A stretch of 64,000 nucleotides of DNA from UBA4312 sp040266995 (GCA_040266995.1 JAWRHV010000014.1:62001-126000), one strand, 5' to 3'; counted from the stretch's first letter, positions 35,508 to 44,549 are shown. Made by a program: numbers and translations. Notes: a model not told the origin generated them from the letters alone.

Positions 35508-35932
35508 GCTTCCTTTTCAATCTCCTTTCTCATTTTATCCATACAATCCCGCAATGTGGTTTTCTGCATTTCCTGATATGCTTTTCTTTCAATATCCGCA
35601 AAGGTATCTTCCAATACCGGTCGGATATGCTGACCTACAATGCATTCATCATTAGGATTCCGGTGCAGATCAAACAAATGCACCCTGTCTGTTTCATAAA
35701 TACTTTGATAAATCTGGTACAAAGTCAGTTGCTCCGGTGCCACATTCAAACGAAATCCAGCCGCTCCCTGCCGGCTTTGGATGATTCCTTTTTTCTTCAA
35801 TAAAGACGTTAGCTTTCGAATATAACTGGCATTGGTTCCTACACTATGTGCAATCTGCTGCGAAGACATCGGTGTTTCGGATTCCGAGATCAATATCAGC
35901 GCATGCACGGCACTTGAAAATCGCGCGTCCAT
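35504..35932 (-). CDS. Rrf2 family transcriptional regulator
   Basis: A 142-aa winged-helix regulator (MSSQQIAHSVGTNASYIRKLTSLLKKKGIIQSRQG as HTH and wing, about 23-57). Only two cysteines are present (about 98 and 129), not the three-Cys Fe-S cluster set of IscR/NsrR. It may instead sense thiol-reactive or quinone stress. It overlaps the nitroreductase stop by one base and the MDR start by four. The palindrome before the operon is its likely binding site, giving autoregulation. Confidence 0.85.
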   Translation of the reverse strand: MDARFSSAVHALILISESETPMSSQQIAHSVGTNASYIRKLTSLLKKKGIIQSRQGAAGFRLNVAPEQLTLYQIYQSIYETDRVHLFDLHRNPNDECIVGQHIRPVLEDTFADIERKAYQEMQKTTLRDCMDKMRKEIEKEA

Positions 35933-36735
35933 TAAGCCACCTCATAGGTCATGATATATTCCATCATCTCGGCTGTTTCCAGCTGTGGATCTTCTTTCAT
36001 AAAAGATCCCTTCTGATCCATTCCGATTTCAAAATGACACAACGCAATCCCCAGATCGACTTTCTGGATGTCTCCTAACGGGCTGTCCTTCATAGACTTC
36101 ATTTCATAGAAATGTACCTTATTGTCCTTTACAATAGCCCGCCATGGTTGTTTGTTGGTTGCCGATGGCGCCCAACGTACCAGTTCCAAAGCTTCCGCAA
36201 ACGGTCCGGCTTTTTCCGGTGTTAATCCTTTGCCATACTCTTCGTCAAAGAAAAGCTGATCAAAGGCAATCCGGTCATCCGATTTCATGCCCTTACGCAT
36301 CAGATTTTCCCGAATAGAACGCTTTTTTGCCGGATAACCGATGGGACTGGCTACCGGCATCACTTCATCGGGCTGAACATCCATCGCTGTTTCAAAGGCA
36401 TCACGACTCAAAGAAGCTGCCAGCATTACCGTTCCGATTCCCAACGATAACGCATACAGACACGCCTTCTCAAAGCTGTATCCCAATGCCAGTTCATACC
36501 CCGGGATCCGCTTGGCCTTCGCTGCCAGATACAGATCGGTTCCTACCACGATCGGGCTGGACAAATGATACGTATCTGCCTCCAGTAAACGAAATGTCAC
36601 CGGCACATCAAACGGGTTGGACATTTCCTGGATATATGTTTCTAAGCTCTTTTTATCTTCCTGCGTCAGTTCTCTTCCATCAAAAGTACGTACACTCTTT
36701 CTTTTCTTAATACACTCTTTCATCGAATAGGTCAT
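35932..36735 (-). CDS. Nitroreductase family protein
   Basis: A 267-aa FMN-dependent reductase of the putative TM nitroreductase kind: IKKRKSVRTFDGRELTQ near the N-terminus, YSFEKACLYALSLGIGTVML in the middle and VRWAPSATNKQPWRAI toward the C-terminus. The order of segments reflects a fused two-lobe form longer than the 170-200-aa single domain. AGGAGG precedes ATG 36735. It is the first gene of the Rrf2 operon, which points to reduction of quinones or nitro compounds in a stress response. Confidence 0.83.
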   Translation of the reverse strand: MTYSMKECIKKRKSVRTFDGRELTQEDKKSLETYIQEMSNPFDVPVTFRLLEADTYHLSSPIVVGTDLYLAAKAKRIPGYELALGYSFEKACLYALSLGIGTVMLAASLSRDAFETAMDVQPDEVMPVASPIGYPAKKRSIRENLMRKGMKSDDRIAFDQLFFDEEYGKGLTPEKAGPFAEALELVRWAPSATNKQPWRAIVKDNKVHFYEMKSMKDSPLGDIQKVDLGIALCHFEIGMDQKGSFMKEDPQLETAEMMEYIMTYEVA

Positions 36736-36747
36736 AATACGCCTCCT

Positions 36748-36772
36748 ACTTGTATCACTTAATGATACAAGT
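36748..36772. promoter_or_regulatory. Perfect 25-base operator palindrome (likely Rrf2 site)
   Basis: Arms ACTTGTATCA and TGATACAAGT around CTTAA. It overlaps the -10 and the expected transcription start of the nitroreductase-Rrf2-MDR operon, the position expected for a repressor. Confidence 0.75.
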
Positions 36773-36798
36773 TTACTTCTTCTTAACCTTTTTGTCAA
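36770..36798 (-). promoter_or_regulatory. Promoter of the Rrf2 operon
   Basis: Consensus TTGACA (36793-36798), 17 bases, TAAACT (36770-36775); the -10 shares bases with the palindrome. Confidence 0.65.
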
Positions 36799-36800
36799 AT

Positions 36801-36825
36801 AAAAAAGAAGAGATTCCTCTCTTCT
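36801..36825 (-). terminator. Terminator of the second YcxB-like gene
   Basis: AGAAGAGA / TCTCTTCT with loop GGAA, then TTTTTT on the minus strand. Confidence 0.85.
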
Positions 36826-37324
36826 ATCGTTTCTTATTTGCTTTCAGCTTGGTTTCGATCAACTGCATGCACGACTGGCTTGTTCCTTGTACAAAGCCAT
36901 CCTTCATGATTGGGAAAAAGACATTGTTATCCATGTTCAATAAGATACATGTTCTGGATTGTGCGACCTTATCAATAGCATGCCAGTCAATCTTTTTATA
37001 CGTATCCCCGATTTGTACTTCTACGTACTCTCCCAAGGTAATTCTTGTTTTCGGGGCGTCCGGATACAACAGTCGGATCCTTTTCTTTTCCGAATGGATC
37101 AAACGTCGTTCCCGAATGAAAAAGACCACATAGATAGCTACCACCAGGATACCCATCATAAACAAGAACAAGGTATGAAGAAATAACAGGAATAACAAAA
37201 AATAGAATCCCACAAACAAGAAGGCACCGATGAAGTACCATTTGTTCATTTTACGGCAAAAAAGGCGGGTAGACTGCTCTACCACATCCATGGTATATAC
37301 GTATTCATTAATAATCGTCTGCAT
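36824..37324 (-). CDS. YcxB-like membrane protein
   Basis: A 166-aa paralogue of the protein at 10802-11299: two close hydrophobic helices (about 29-69) followed by a soluble domain with QIGDTYKKIDWHAIDKVAQSRTCILLNMDNN, the YcxB-like pattern. Function unknown. The ATG lacks a proper ribosome site; TTGCGA-17-TAATCT ends six bases before it. Its promoter shares the -35 region with the divergent SGNH hydrolase. Confidence 0.65.
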   Translation of the reverse strand: MQTIINEYVYTMDVVEQSTRLFCRKMNKWYFIGAFLFVGFYFLLFLLFLHTLFLFMMGILVVAIYVVFFIRERRLIHSEKKRIRLLYPDAPKTRITLGEYVEVQIGDTYKKIDWHAIDKVAQSRTCILLNMDNNVFFPIMKDGFVQGTSQSCMQLIETKLKANKKR

Positions 37325-37330
37325 ACCTTG

Positions 37331-37359
37331 AGATTACTCTTTCTAAACCCATTTCGCAA
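37331..37359 (-). promoter_or_regulatory. Leaderless-type promoter of the YcxB-like gene
   Basis: TTGCGA (37354-37359), 17 bases, TAATCT (37331-37336), six bases, ATG. Confidence 0.4.
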
Positions 37360-37381
37360 GCTGAATCTGTGATAAGATAAT
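37353..37381 (+). promoter_or_regulatory. Leaderless-type promoter of the SGNH hydrolase gene
   Basis: Two overlapping -10 readings exist: TGA-TAAGAT (37373-37378), six bases before the ATG; or GATAAT (37376-37381) at 17 bases from TTCGCA (37353-37358), three bases before the ATG. Confidence 0.4.
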
Positions 37382-37384
37382 ACC

Positions 37385-37909
37385 ATGAAAACAATCCTAT
37401 TCTATGGAGATTCCAACACGTATGGCTTTGATCCGAGAGGCTGGTTCAGCGAACGGTATGACCGCCCCTGGCCTATGATCCTCCAAGCGTCTTTGGATAC
37501 CTGGAACATATTAAGCGACGGGTTGAACGGACGAACGGTACCGGACGATCTGACATGGGTCAAACGGGATCTTGAACAAGAGGTCGATATCTTTGCGGTC
37601 ATGTTGGGAACCAATGACATCTATTGTGGCTATTCTTTGGAAAAGATCCTGGATCGCATGAAAAAGTTATGCGCCTACGCAAAAAAACATGCCCATGTCC
37701 TGCTCATGACGCCACCGGCGATGATGTTTGAACAAGAGCGCCTAGCCCAACTGAACACCCTGTACCAACAGTTAGCCAGCGAGATGGAACTATCCTTTCT
37801 GGATACCTCACAATGGGAGATCGACTTGGCATATGATGGTGTTCATTTCTCTGAAAAAGGCCATGAACAATTTGCACAGTATATGCAAGCGTACCTGGAA
37901 ACCATATAA
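37385..37909 (+). CDS. SGNH/GDSL hydrolase
   Basis: A 174-aa esterase. Block I is YGDSNTYG with the nucleophile Ser10, block II has Gly in DGLNGRT, block III is GTND (about 79-82), and block V is DGVHFSEKGH with the Asp-His pair near the C-terminus. It resembles the small arylesterase/lysophospholipase (multifunctional acyl-CoA thioesterase) group and has no signal peptide, so it acts in the cytosol. No Shine-Dalgarno precedes the ATG. Confidence 0.85.
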   Translation: MKTILFYGDSNTYGFDPRGWFSERYDRPWPMILQASLDTWNILSDGLNGRTVPDDLTWVKRDLEQEVDIFAVMLGTNDIYCGYSLEKILDRMKKLCAYAKKHAHVLLMTPPAMMFEQERLAQLNTLYQQLASEMELSFLDTSQWEIDLAYDGVHFSEKGHEQFAQYMQAYLETI

Positions 37910-37934
37910 AAATGCGGGAATGCCCGCATTTTTT
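37908..37934. terminator. Bidirectional terminator
   Basis: AAATGCGGG / CCCGCATTT hairpin with loop AATG and flanking A/T runs, between convergent SGNH and ABC genes. Confidence 0.9.
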
Positions 37935-39570
37935 ACATTTCGTGAACTGTATCGGCAATCCGTACGGTTGATTGCCGGTGAGAAACCAATACCACTGTTT
38001 TTCCCTTGGAATGGGCCTGTAACGATTTTAAGATGATTGCTTCATTTAAGCTATCGAGATTGCTGGTAGGTTCATCCAGCAGAACAAATGGCGCATCGTG
38101 CAAAAAAGCACGAGCCAGGCCGATCCTTTGTTTCTCTCCACCGGATAATGTATCCCCCAGTTCTCCCACCTGGGTCTGATATCCTTGCGGCAGTGTTTGG
38201 ATAAAATCGTGGATGGAAGCCTTTTTGCAGGCTTCTTCAATGTCTGCCTCCGTGGCATCCAGTTTGGCAATGCGGATGTTGTTGGCAATCGTATCTTTGA
38301 AAAGCTGTGTTTCCTGGGTCATGTAGCTTTCCATATCTCGCAGGTTTGCGGTATTGATGTTGCGGATATCGGTATTCGATATCTGAATGGAGCCTTTATC
38401 CACCTCCCAGAAACGCATCAGCAATTTCAATAAGGTCGATTTCCCACAACCGCTTTTTCCGACGATCCCGGTGATCTTATTCTTTTCAAAAGTCATAGAA
38501 TAGTTCGATAAAACCTTCTGTCCTCCATAAGAGAACGTGACATCCTGACACGCGGCACCTTCAAAGACCTTCGTTTCCTTTCCGGTAATATCTTCTGTTT
38601 CCGGTGTTTCCTCAAGAATATCCAGAACTCTGGATGCCGAAGCCAGGGTGCTTTGCAGCGTGGTCCCCAAATTGGCCAAGGCCACCACCGGACCAAAGGA
38701 AGACATCATCGCAATGACAGGAATCACAAAACCGGACAACCCGACTTCTCCTTTGTTATACAAAGAGGTTGCCACCAACAACATGGCAATATCAAAGACC
38801 AGAATAAAGGTATTGGCCAGAGCCAGATTGAATCCGGTTAACTGGCTGAGCTTTCCTTGATTCTGGGTCAGATGATCGTTTTTTTCATTCATTCCCTGCA
38901 TCCGTTTAGAACCTGTGTTATATTGAGCCGTCTCATCAAGACCCCGGATGTTTTCCAGAACATAGGAGGCCAGATCTCCGGCTTGTCTACGGATCTGATC
39001 CCCGGTATCTTTACTGCCAATGGAAATGATGACCGGCAAAAGAATACCGACACAAAGATAGGCAAAGAAAGCCAGCACACCCATTTCATAATGATACAAA
39101 CTGATAAAAATGGTCATGATCAGCTCAACAACGATCGCAATACAAATGGGAGAGATCGTGTGTGCATAGAATACCTCCAATAGCTCCACATCGGAAGTGA
39201 TCAAATTGATCAGGTCGCCCTTATCTCTGCCTTCCAGCTTCGCCGGACTTAATCGGCGTAAGGCCTGGAATACTCGATCCCGAATAATGGCCAGTAAGGT
39301 AAAGGCGATGTAGTGATTGGTCTTTTGTTCGACATATCGCAATACCGCACGTACCAACGCAAAGACGATCAACAAGGCCCAGATCACCCCTAATGGAAAG
39401 GCACTTTGTCCCAGTCCGCTTAAGATGGCATAACCACCCAGGATTGGAATAAATTGAACCGCTAAATACGCCAGGCTGCCACAGATGACAGCTAACATCA
39501 TATGTTTCTTTAAAGGTCCCACCAGCTTCAGCATCTGAAGCATCGTTCCCACTTTACTTCGTTTGTTCAT
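37933..39570 (-). CDS. ABC exporter half-transporter, CydC-like
   Basis: A 545-aa fused membrane-ATPase protein. Six helices lie over about residues 1-300. The ATPase follows, with Walker A GKSGCGKST, signature LSGGEKQRIGLARA and Walker B VLLDEPTSNLD. It pairs with the next gene, whose end overlaps its start by 17 bases with AGGAGG inside. The two resemble the CydDC thiol exporter, but no cytochrome bd genes are near, so the cargo could equally be a peptide or other small molecule. Confidence 0.82.
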   Translation of the reverse strand: MNKRSKVGTMLQMLKLVGPLKKHMMLAVICGSLAYLAVQFIPILGGYAILSGLGQSAFPLGVIWALLIVFALVRAVLRYVEQKTNHYIAFTLLAIIRDRVFQALRRLSPAKLEGRDKGDLINLITSDVELLEVFYAHTISPICIAIVVELIMTIFISLYHYEMGVLAFFAYLCVGILLPVIISIGSKDTGDQIRRQAGDLASYVLENIRGLDETAQYNTGSKRMQGMNEKNDHLTQNQGKLSQLTGFNLALANTFILVFDIAMLLVATSLYNKGEVGLSGFVIPVIAMMSSFGPVVALANLGTTLQSTLASASRVLDILEETPETEDITGKETKVFEGAACQDVTFSYGGQKVLSNYSMTFEKNKITGIVGKSGCGKSTLLKLLMRFWEVDKGSIQISNTDIRNINTANLRDMESYMTQETQLFKDTIANNIRIAKLDATEADIEEACKKASIHDFIQTLPQGYQTQVGELGDTLSGGEKQRIGLARAFLHDAPFVLLDEPTSNLDSLNEAIILKSLQAHSKGKTVVLVSHRQSTVRIADTVHEM

Positions 39571-41302
39571 CGCCGGCCTCCTTTCCAAACTTCTCCAATG
39601 CTTGTTGTGTGTTCCACAAAGTGGCATAGAGGCCGTTGGTTTCCAATAGGTCTTTATGGCTTCCGGATTGGGCCACCGATCCGTTTTCCAATACATAAAT
39701 ACGGTCTGCCTCAACGACGTTGGCCAGCCGATGGCTGATCATAATCACGGTTTTCGTCTTTGCCAGCCGTTGGATCTGCTTCAGGATGGTTTCTTCACTT
39801 TCCATATCGATGTTGCTGGTGGCTTCATCAAAGATATAGATTTGTGAATCATGCAGGATCGCCCGCGCCAGGGCCAGTCTTTGTTTCTGTCCTCCGGACA
39901 AGTTTTGCGCATTCTCTTGCAGCATTGTATCCAATCCTTGTTCTTCTCTTAGAAAGTCAGCCAAGGCACATTGTTCCAATACTTCCCAGAGCTTTTGTTC
40001 ATCGGCTTCAGCTGCCATCATAAGATTGTCCCGAACCGTCCCTTTAAAGAAGAAGCTGTTGGTTCCCACATACGTCAATTCCTTCATTCGGCTCCATTCG
40101 GCAATCGTATCTGTCTCTTTGCCATCGATGGTCAACGATCCTTGATCGATTGTTTGTCTTCCCATCAGTAAAGACGCAATCGTGGATTTCCCGCTGCCGC
40201 TTTCCCCGACAATGCCGATAAATTCTTGTTTTCTTACCGACAAGGAAACACCATGGAGTATTTCCCGGTCGGGTTCATACGCAAAATGGACATCCTTCAT
40301 TTCGATTCCGGAAACAGAAGAAGACAATTCTTCTGTCTTTTCGTTTGGCTCTTCCAGCTTCAGAAACTGAAAGATCTTATCGCTGGCAGCCATCCCGTTC
40401 ATCGCTACATGGAAGTAGCTTCCCAGTCTTCGCATCGGCAAGAAGAAATCCGCCGACAACAAGATCATAAAGATACAATGGGCCAGTCCGACATTTCCCC
40501 GTACAAAACCACGGGTTGCCAACAATATACCGATGGCAGCGCCTCCATACGCAAAAAAATCCATGATGATGATAGAGTTTAGCTGCATCGTCAATACCTT
40601 CATCGTCACAAAGCGAAAGTGTTCGGATTCTTCATTCATCTGTTCATTCTTATAAGCGTCAGCCTGGTAGGTTTTCAGTGTCGTCATCCCCTGCAGATTT
40701 TCCAAAAAGGCACTGCCCAGTTGTTCATACTGCCCCCAGTACTTCGCTAACAGCTTCTTGGCAATCTTCTGTACCATCATGATTGCTCCCGGTATTAACG
40801 GTACACAGATCATCAATACAATCGCTGTAGACCAGCTGCCTGCCAGTCCAAACAGAAAAAACAAGGTGATCGGCGCCAGAAACGCATAGAAAAACTGTGG
40901 AACATACTGGCCGAAGTAGCTTTCTAACTGATCGACCCCTTCCACCGATTCCTGTACGATCTGGGCTGTGGTCACATGTTTCTGATACGCGCTGCCCAGC
41001 TTCAACAGCTTTTCATAGATCATCTGGCGCATTTTCTTCTTTACGGTTTTGGATGCCATATAACTCATCTTTACAGCAGCCTGGGTCGTAAAAAAACGAA
41101 CCACGACCGTTAAACAGATGCCCAGAACCGGCAACACCAGATCCGATGTATTCCAGCCCCGGTAATAAAAATGATCGATCGCATACGCAATCAAATAGAT
41201 CATTATCGCATTCATGAACAGTTCCAGCCATTGAAACAATATATTGCCGACAATATACTGTTTGCTCTCCGGACACAGTTCCATCAATCGTTTATCAAAC
41301 AT
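39554..41302 (-). CDS. ABC exporter half-transporter, CydD-like
   Basis: A 582-aa partner of the CydC-like protein. It has six membrane helices up to ~320, then Walker A GESGSGKST, signature LSGGQKQRLALARA, Walker B IYIFDEATSNID and H-loop ISHRL. Both ATPase sites look complete, unlike exporters with one degenerate site. GGAGG precedes the ATG. It begins a two-gene operon divergent from the large secreted protein gene. Confidence 0.82.
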   Translation of the reverse strand: MFDKRLMELCPESKQYIVGNILFQWLELFMNAIMIYLIAYAIDHFYYRGWNTSDLVLPVLGICLTVVVRFFTTQAAVKMSYMASKTVKKKMRQMIYEKLLKLGSAYQKHVTTAQIVQESVEGVDQLESYFGQYVPQFFYAFLAPITLFFLFGLAGSWSTAIVLMICVPLIPGAIMMVQKIAKKLLAKYWGQYEQLGSAFLENLQGMTTLKTYQADAYKNEQMNEESEHFRFVTMKVLTMQLNSIIIMDFFAYGGAAIGILLATRGFVRGNVGLAHCIFMILLSADFFLPMRRLGSYFHVAMNGMAASDKIFQFLKLEEPNEKTEELSSSVSGIEMKDVHFAYEPDREILHGVSLSVRKQEFIGIVGESGSGKSTIASLLMGRQTIDQGSLTIDGKETDTIAEWSRMKELTYVGTNSFFFKGTVRDNLMMAAEADEQKLWEVLEQCALADFLREEQGLDTMLQENAQNLSGGQKQRLALARAILHDSQIYIFDEATSNIDMESEETILKQIQRLAKTKTVIMISHRLANVVEADRIYVLENGSVAQSGSHKDLLETNGLYATLWNTQQALEKFGKEAGDEQTK

Positions 41303-41420
41303 AGAAATCCTCCATTAAAAACATCTTATTTAATTAGAATATCACAATTATTTAATTTTAACTTTTTAAATTCCATTTAAGGTTCTTTTCGTATTATCAA
41401 CAACAACGAAAGGAGTCCTT

Positions 41421-43865
41421 ATGACAAAGAAAAAAATAAACACTTGGACAAAAGCGGCCGCCTTTGGCATTACCATAGGTGCCGCCACAACCATCACACC
41501 GATCTTTGCGGAAGATCTTTTACCACAGGAATCGGTGGAATGTACAGAAACAAATACAGAAGATCTATTGAATACAGAGGTTAGCGAGCTGGAAGGAGAA
41601 TCCGTCCAACCGGAAGAAACAGCTACAGATCAAACCGCTGGCCTGACCGAACAAGCACAGGAAACAACCGATGATGAGATCATCGTAACACAATCCGAAG
41701 AAAGCTTGGTCGACTCATCCGCCGCTAATGCGACATTTACATTCTCGGATACAACAGCGGATAGCGCGTTGGAAGAAGAATCCATCCAATCGGAAGAAAC
41801 AACTGCAGATCAAACCGCTAGTCTGACCGAACAAGTACAGGGAACAGTCGATGGCGAGATCCTCGTAACACAATCCGAAGAAAGCTTGGTCGACTCATCC
41901 GCCGTTGATGCGACATTTACATTCTCGGATACAGCTATTGAAAGTTCTTCCGATACATCCGAAGGCTTTACGATAGATAACACGATCTTAACGATTACCC
42001 AAAATGGCACCTACAAGATTACCGGTATGTGCCAGGAAGGTTCCATCGTTGTCGCAAAAGGATTGGATGAAGTGACTTTGATCCTGGAAAATCTGGATCT
42101 GAGCTGCAGCACATCGGCACCGGTCGTTGTTAAAAAAGGAAGTACCGTGTATGTCTATATCCAGGGAACTGTCAATCTGACAGATAACGAAGATGCCGAT
42201 ACAGAAGCGACAAACGAGGATTTCGAAGGGGCTTGTATCAAGGTCAAAAGTAACTCGACATTGGTCATTGACGGAGATGGCACTTTGAATATCGACGCTT
42301 CCGGATGTAAAAACGGTATCAAAGGAGCCTCCAATGCCACCGTGATCATCAATGGAGCCACGATCAACGTGACCGCTGCCAACAATGCGATTGCCAGTGA
42401 TGGCCAGTTATTCATCAACGGCGGTACGTTCAACATTCAATCGGAAGGCGATGGCCTTAAATCCTCACCAGACCAAGAGGATACAGAGTCGTTAGGTACC
42501 ATTACGATTACAGATGGTACGTTTGTGATCTCTTCCGGGGAAGATGCCATTCAGGCAGCCGGAAACCTGACGATTACCGGTGGTACCTTTACCATCGCAG
42601 CCGGGGATGATGCCATAACCAGTGATGCCGTCACAACCATTGGAACCAAAGGATCTGATACCGGTCCTTCCATTCTGGTTACAACGTGTGAAGAAGGCAT
42701 CGAAGGTGCCAGTGTATTCCTGTATTCCGGGGATGCGACCATTACATCCAACGATGACAGCATCAATGCCGCAAACAGCGATCTAACCAACTATACCTAT
42801 ACGATTGACATTTCCGGCGGAACCTGGACCCTTAACGCAAACGGAGACGGTCTGGATTCCAATGCGAATATCTCTATGTCCGGTGGACAAGTGATTTTAT
42901 TTGGACCGGAAGGAGGTGGCAATTCCGCCATTGACTATGATGGAACCGGCACCATTACCGGTGGTGAAATCTTTGCGACCGGCTATAACGATATGGCTCA
43001 AACACTCAATGGCACCGGCCTTGTCTTTCAGAATGTGTCATTGACTAAAGGGCAGACTGTCTCTATCGTAGACAACCAGGGCCAGGTATTATTTACCACA
43101 ACCGCGCAGAAAAGCACCAACTGGATCTATTATGCCAGCGATACCTTGTCGACGGGTCAAACCTATACATGTTTGATTGATGGGCAGGCGGTCGGAACCA
43201 ATACAGCCGGGCAACAAAGTAGCCTCAGCCCTTGGGCCATGCCAGGGCAGTCACAAGGAACCATGCCAATGAATCCAAATATGGATGCATCTCAGCCAGG
43301 CATGATGTTCCCGGATGGTACGTTCCTTTCACAAGACCAAATGAACGCCTCTGCGGTGCCACCCTTTGACCAAGGAATGCCGCAAGGATCTATGCCAATG
43401 GATCTAGATACGAACACATTCCAACCAGGCATGATGTTCCCGGATGGCACGTTCCCTTCACAAGACCAAATGAATCCCTCTACATCGCCAACCTTTGACC
43501 AAGGAATGCCACAAGGATCTATGCCTATGGATCCAGATACGGAATCATTCCAGCCGGGTATCATGCCTTTCTCTTCGCAAGAAGATACAGAACAAAGAAC
43601 GGACATAGAGGCATCGTCCCAGGAACAACCCGTTACCGTTTCTGTATATAAGCATGCGATACAAGAAGATACAACGACACAGTTAGAGACTGTATTAAAT
43701 CAGATTGCCGAACAGAAAGAAGTCCTGGATAAGGAAATCACTTCGGTAGACACCGCAGCGCAGACCAACGACTTCTTATTCCCGACGGCAACGATGATGG
43801 GAACGGGTCTGGTCGTCTCCAGCGCCCTGGTTCGCCGAAAAAAAAGAAAACCAAATGTTGATTAA
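41421..43865 (+). CDS. Secreted DUF4353 (Cthe_2159-like) carbohydrate-binding surface protein with internal repeats
   Basis: An 814-aa surface protein. A signal peptide (about 1-30, ending PIFA) is followed by an acidic, low-complexity region containing two copies of a 60-residue unit (60-110 and 120-170). Next comes a long beta-helix domain (about 185-600) of repeated xTITDGTFVISSGEDAI-like turns, the DUF4353 carbohydrate-binding fold. A Met/Pro/Gln-rich segment then carries a 43-residue repeat (QPGMMFPDGTF, SQDQMN, FDQGMPQGSMPMD). A C-terminal helix and RRKKRK tail look like a wall or membrane anchor, but no LPxTG is visible. AAAGGAG precedes the ATG. Confidence 0.8.
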   Translation: MTKKKINTWTKAAAFGITIGAATTITPIFAEDLLPQESVECTETNTEDLLNTEVSELEGESVQPEETATDQTAGLTEQAQETTDDEIIVTQSEESLVDSSAANATFTFSDTTADSALEEESIQSEETTADQTASLTEQVQGTVDGEILVTQSEESLVDSSAVDATFTFSDTAIESSSDTSEGFTIDNTILTITQNGTYKITGMCQEGSIVVAKGLDEVTLILENLDLSCSTSAPVVVKKGSTVYVYIQGTVNLTDNEDADTEATNEDFEGACIKVKSNSTLVIDGDGTLNIDASGCKNGIKGASNATVIINGATINVTAANNAIASDGQLFINGGTFNIQSEGDGLKSSPDQEDTESLGTITITDGTFVISSGEDAIQAAGNLTITGGTFTIAAGDDAITSDAVTTIGTKGSDTGPSILVTTCEEGIEGASVFLYSGDATITSNDDSINAANSDLTNYTYTIDISGGTWTLNANGDGLDSNANISMSGGQVILFGPEGGGNSAIDYDGTGTITGGEIFATGYNDMAQTLNGTGLVFQNVSLTKGQTVSIVDNQGQVLFTTTAQKSTNWIYYASDTLSTGQTYTCLIDGQAVGTNTAGQQSSLSPWAMPGQSQGTMPMNPNMDASQPGMMFPDGTFLSQDQMNASAVPPFDQGMPQGSMPMDLDTNTFQPGMMFPDGTFPSQDQMNPSTSPTFDQGMPQGSMPMDPDTESFQPGIMPFSSQEDTEQRTDIEASSQEQPVTVSVYKHAIQEDTTTQLETVLNQIAEQKEVLDKEITSVDTAAQTNDFLFPTATMMGTGLVVSSALVRRKKRKPNVD
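41598..41930 (+). repeat. Two 153-base direct repeats, 180-base period, in the surface protein gene
   Basis: Copies at 41598-41750 and 41778-41930 encode near-identical acidic segments ending SLVDSSA..ATFTFSD. The DNA is also close to identical, so unequal recombination could change copy number. Confidence 0.8.
43293..43565 (+). repeat. Two and a partial 129-base tandem repeats in the surface protein gene
   Basis: Copies begin at 43293 and 43422, with a partial third at 43551. Each encodes QPGMMFPDGTF...FDQGMPQGSMPMD (43 aa). Confidence 0.8.
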
Positions 43866-43888
43866 CAAGGTTTTCTCGTATACAACAC

Positions 43889-43921
43889 AAAGAGATTCGC
43901 TCAGTTTCCGCGAATCTCTTT
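43889..43921. terminator. Bidirectional terminator
   Basis: Perfect 12-bp stem AAAGAGATTCGC / GCGAATCTCTTT with a 9-base loop, between the convergent surface protein and TetR genes. Confidence 0.85.
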
Positions 43922-43948
43922 ATCATTGTCTTCCATTGGCTGTTTTCT

Positions 43949-44509
43949 CTATCTGTCAAAGTAGATGCGAACCGCTGTATCGGAAATCTTGCTGAGATAA
44001 TTTCCCAGTTCCTCCAGTGTCATACTGTCTTCCGTTTCAAGCCATCTTCGATAGACAGCGATTATCCCATACGTATAAAAATCGGCATAGGTACGCTGTT
44101 CCTTCTCATTCAATATCTCCGGGTTATGAAATAAATCCGTGACTGCATCCCGGACGATTGTATGCGCTTTGTCCCAAAAAAAATCGTATTGATGATTTCG
44201 GGAAAGACAACGGAACAGTTCCTGATCCGTTTTCATCAGATCATTAAGGCTGTCAAAAAAGATCGTCAAGTCATAAGGTTTTAAGAAGAAACGATTTGTT
44301 TCCAAAGAATGAATCAACTGATCGGCCTTTTCCTTCGCATAAGCAATCACAATATCATCAACCGATGGATAATGGAGATAAAACGTCTTTCTGTCAATAT
44401 CTGCTTTTCTAGCAATTTCTGCTACCGTAATCTTCCTATTCCCTGCCTTCAACAAAGAAAAATAGGTGCTGCGGATCGCCTGTTCGGTTTTTAAAAATCG
44501 TCTGTCCAT
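43949..44509 (-). CDS. TetR/AcrR family transcriptional regulator
   Basis: A 186-aa regulator with HTH ITVAEIARKADIDRKTFYLHYPSVDD near residues 30-55 and a helical C-terminal domain. The start at 44509 is chosen for the GAGGAAT site; the open frame extends 61 codons upstream through the divergent promoter region and is not coding. It is divergent from DegV and several dyads lie in between, so it probably controls degV and itself. Confidence 0.83.
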   Translation of the reverse strand: MDRRFLKTEQAIRSTYFSLLKAGNRKITVAEIARKADIDRKTFYLHYPSVDDIVIAYAKEKADQLIHSLETNRFFLKPYDLTIFFDSLNDLMKTDQELFRCLSRNHQYDFFWDKAHTIVRDAVTDLFHNPEILNEKEQRTYADFYTYGIIAVYRRWLETEDSMTLEELGNYLSKISDTAVRIYFDR

Positions 44510-44533
44510 GATATTCCTCGCTCTATTTGATTC

Positions 44534-44549
44534 TGTGGATTTTTCCACA
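44534..44549. promoter_or_regulatory. Inverted repeat near the TetR start
   Basis: TGTGGA-TTTT-TCCACA. The same TGTGGA half-site recurs at 44604-44609, just upstream of degV. Confidence 0.45.

Noticed and set aside
43760..43862. Possible sortase anchor at the C-terminus of the DUF4353 protein
   Set aside because: The helix and basic tail fit, but LFPTAT does not match LPxTG or close variants.
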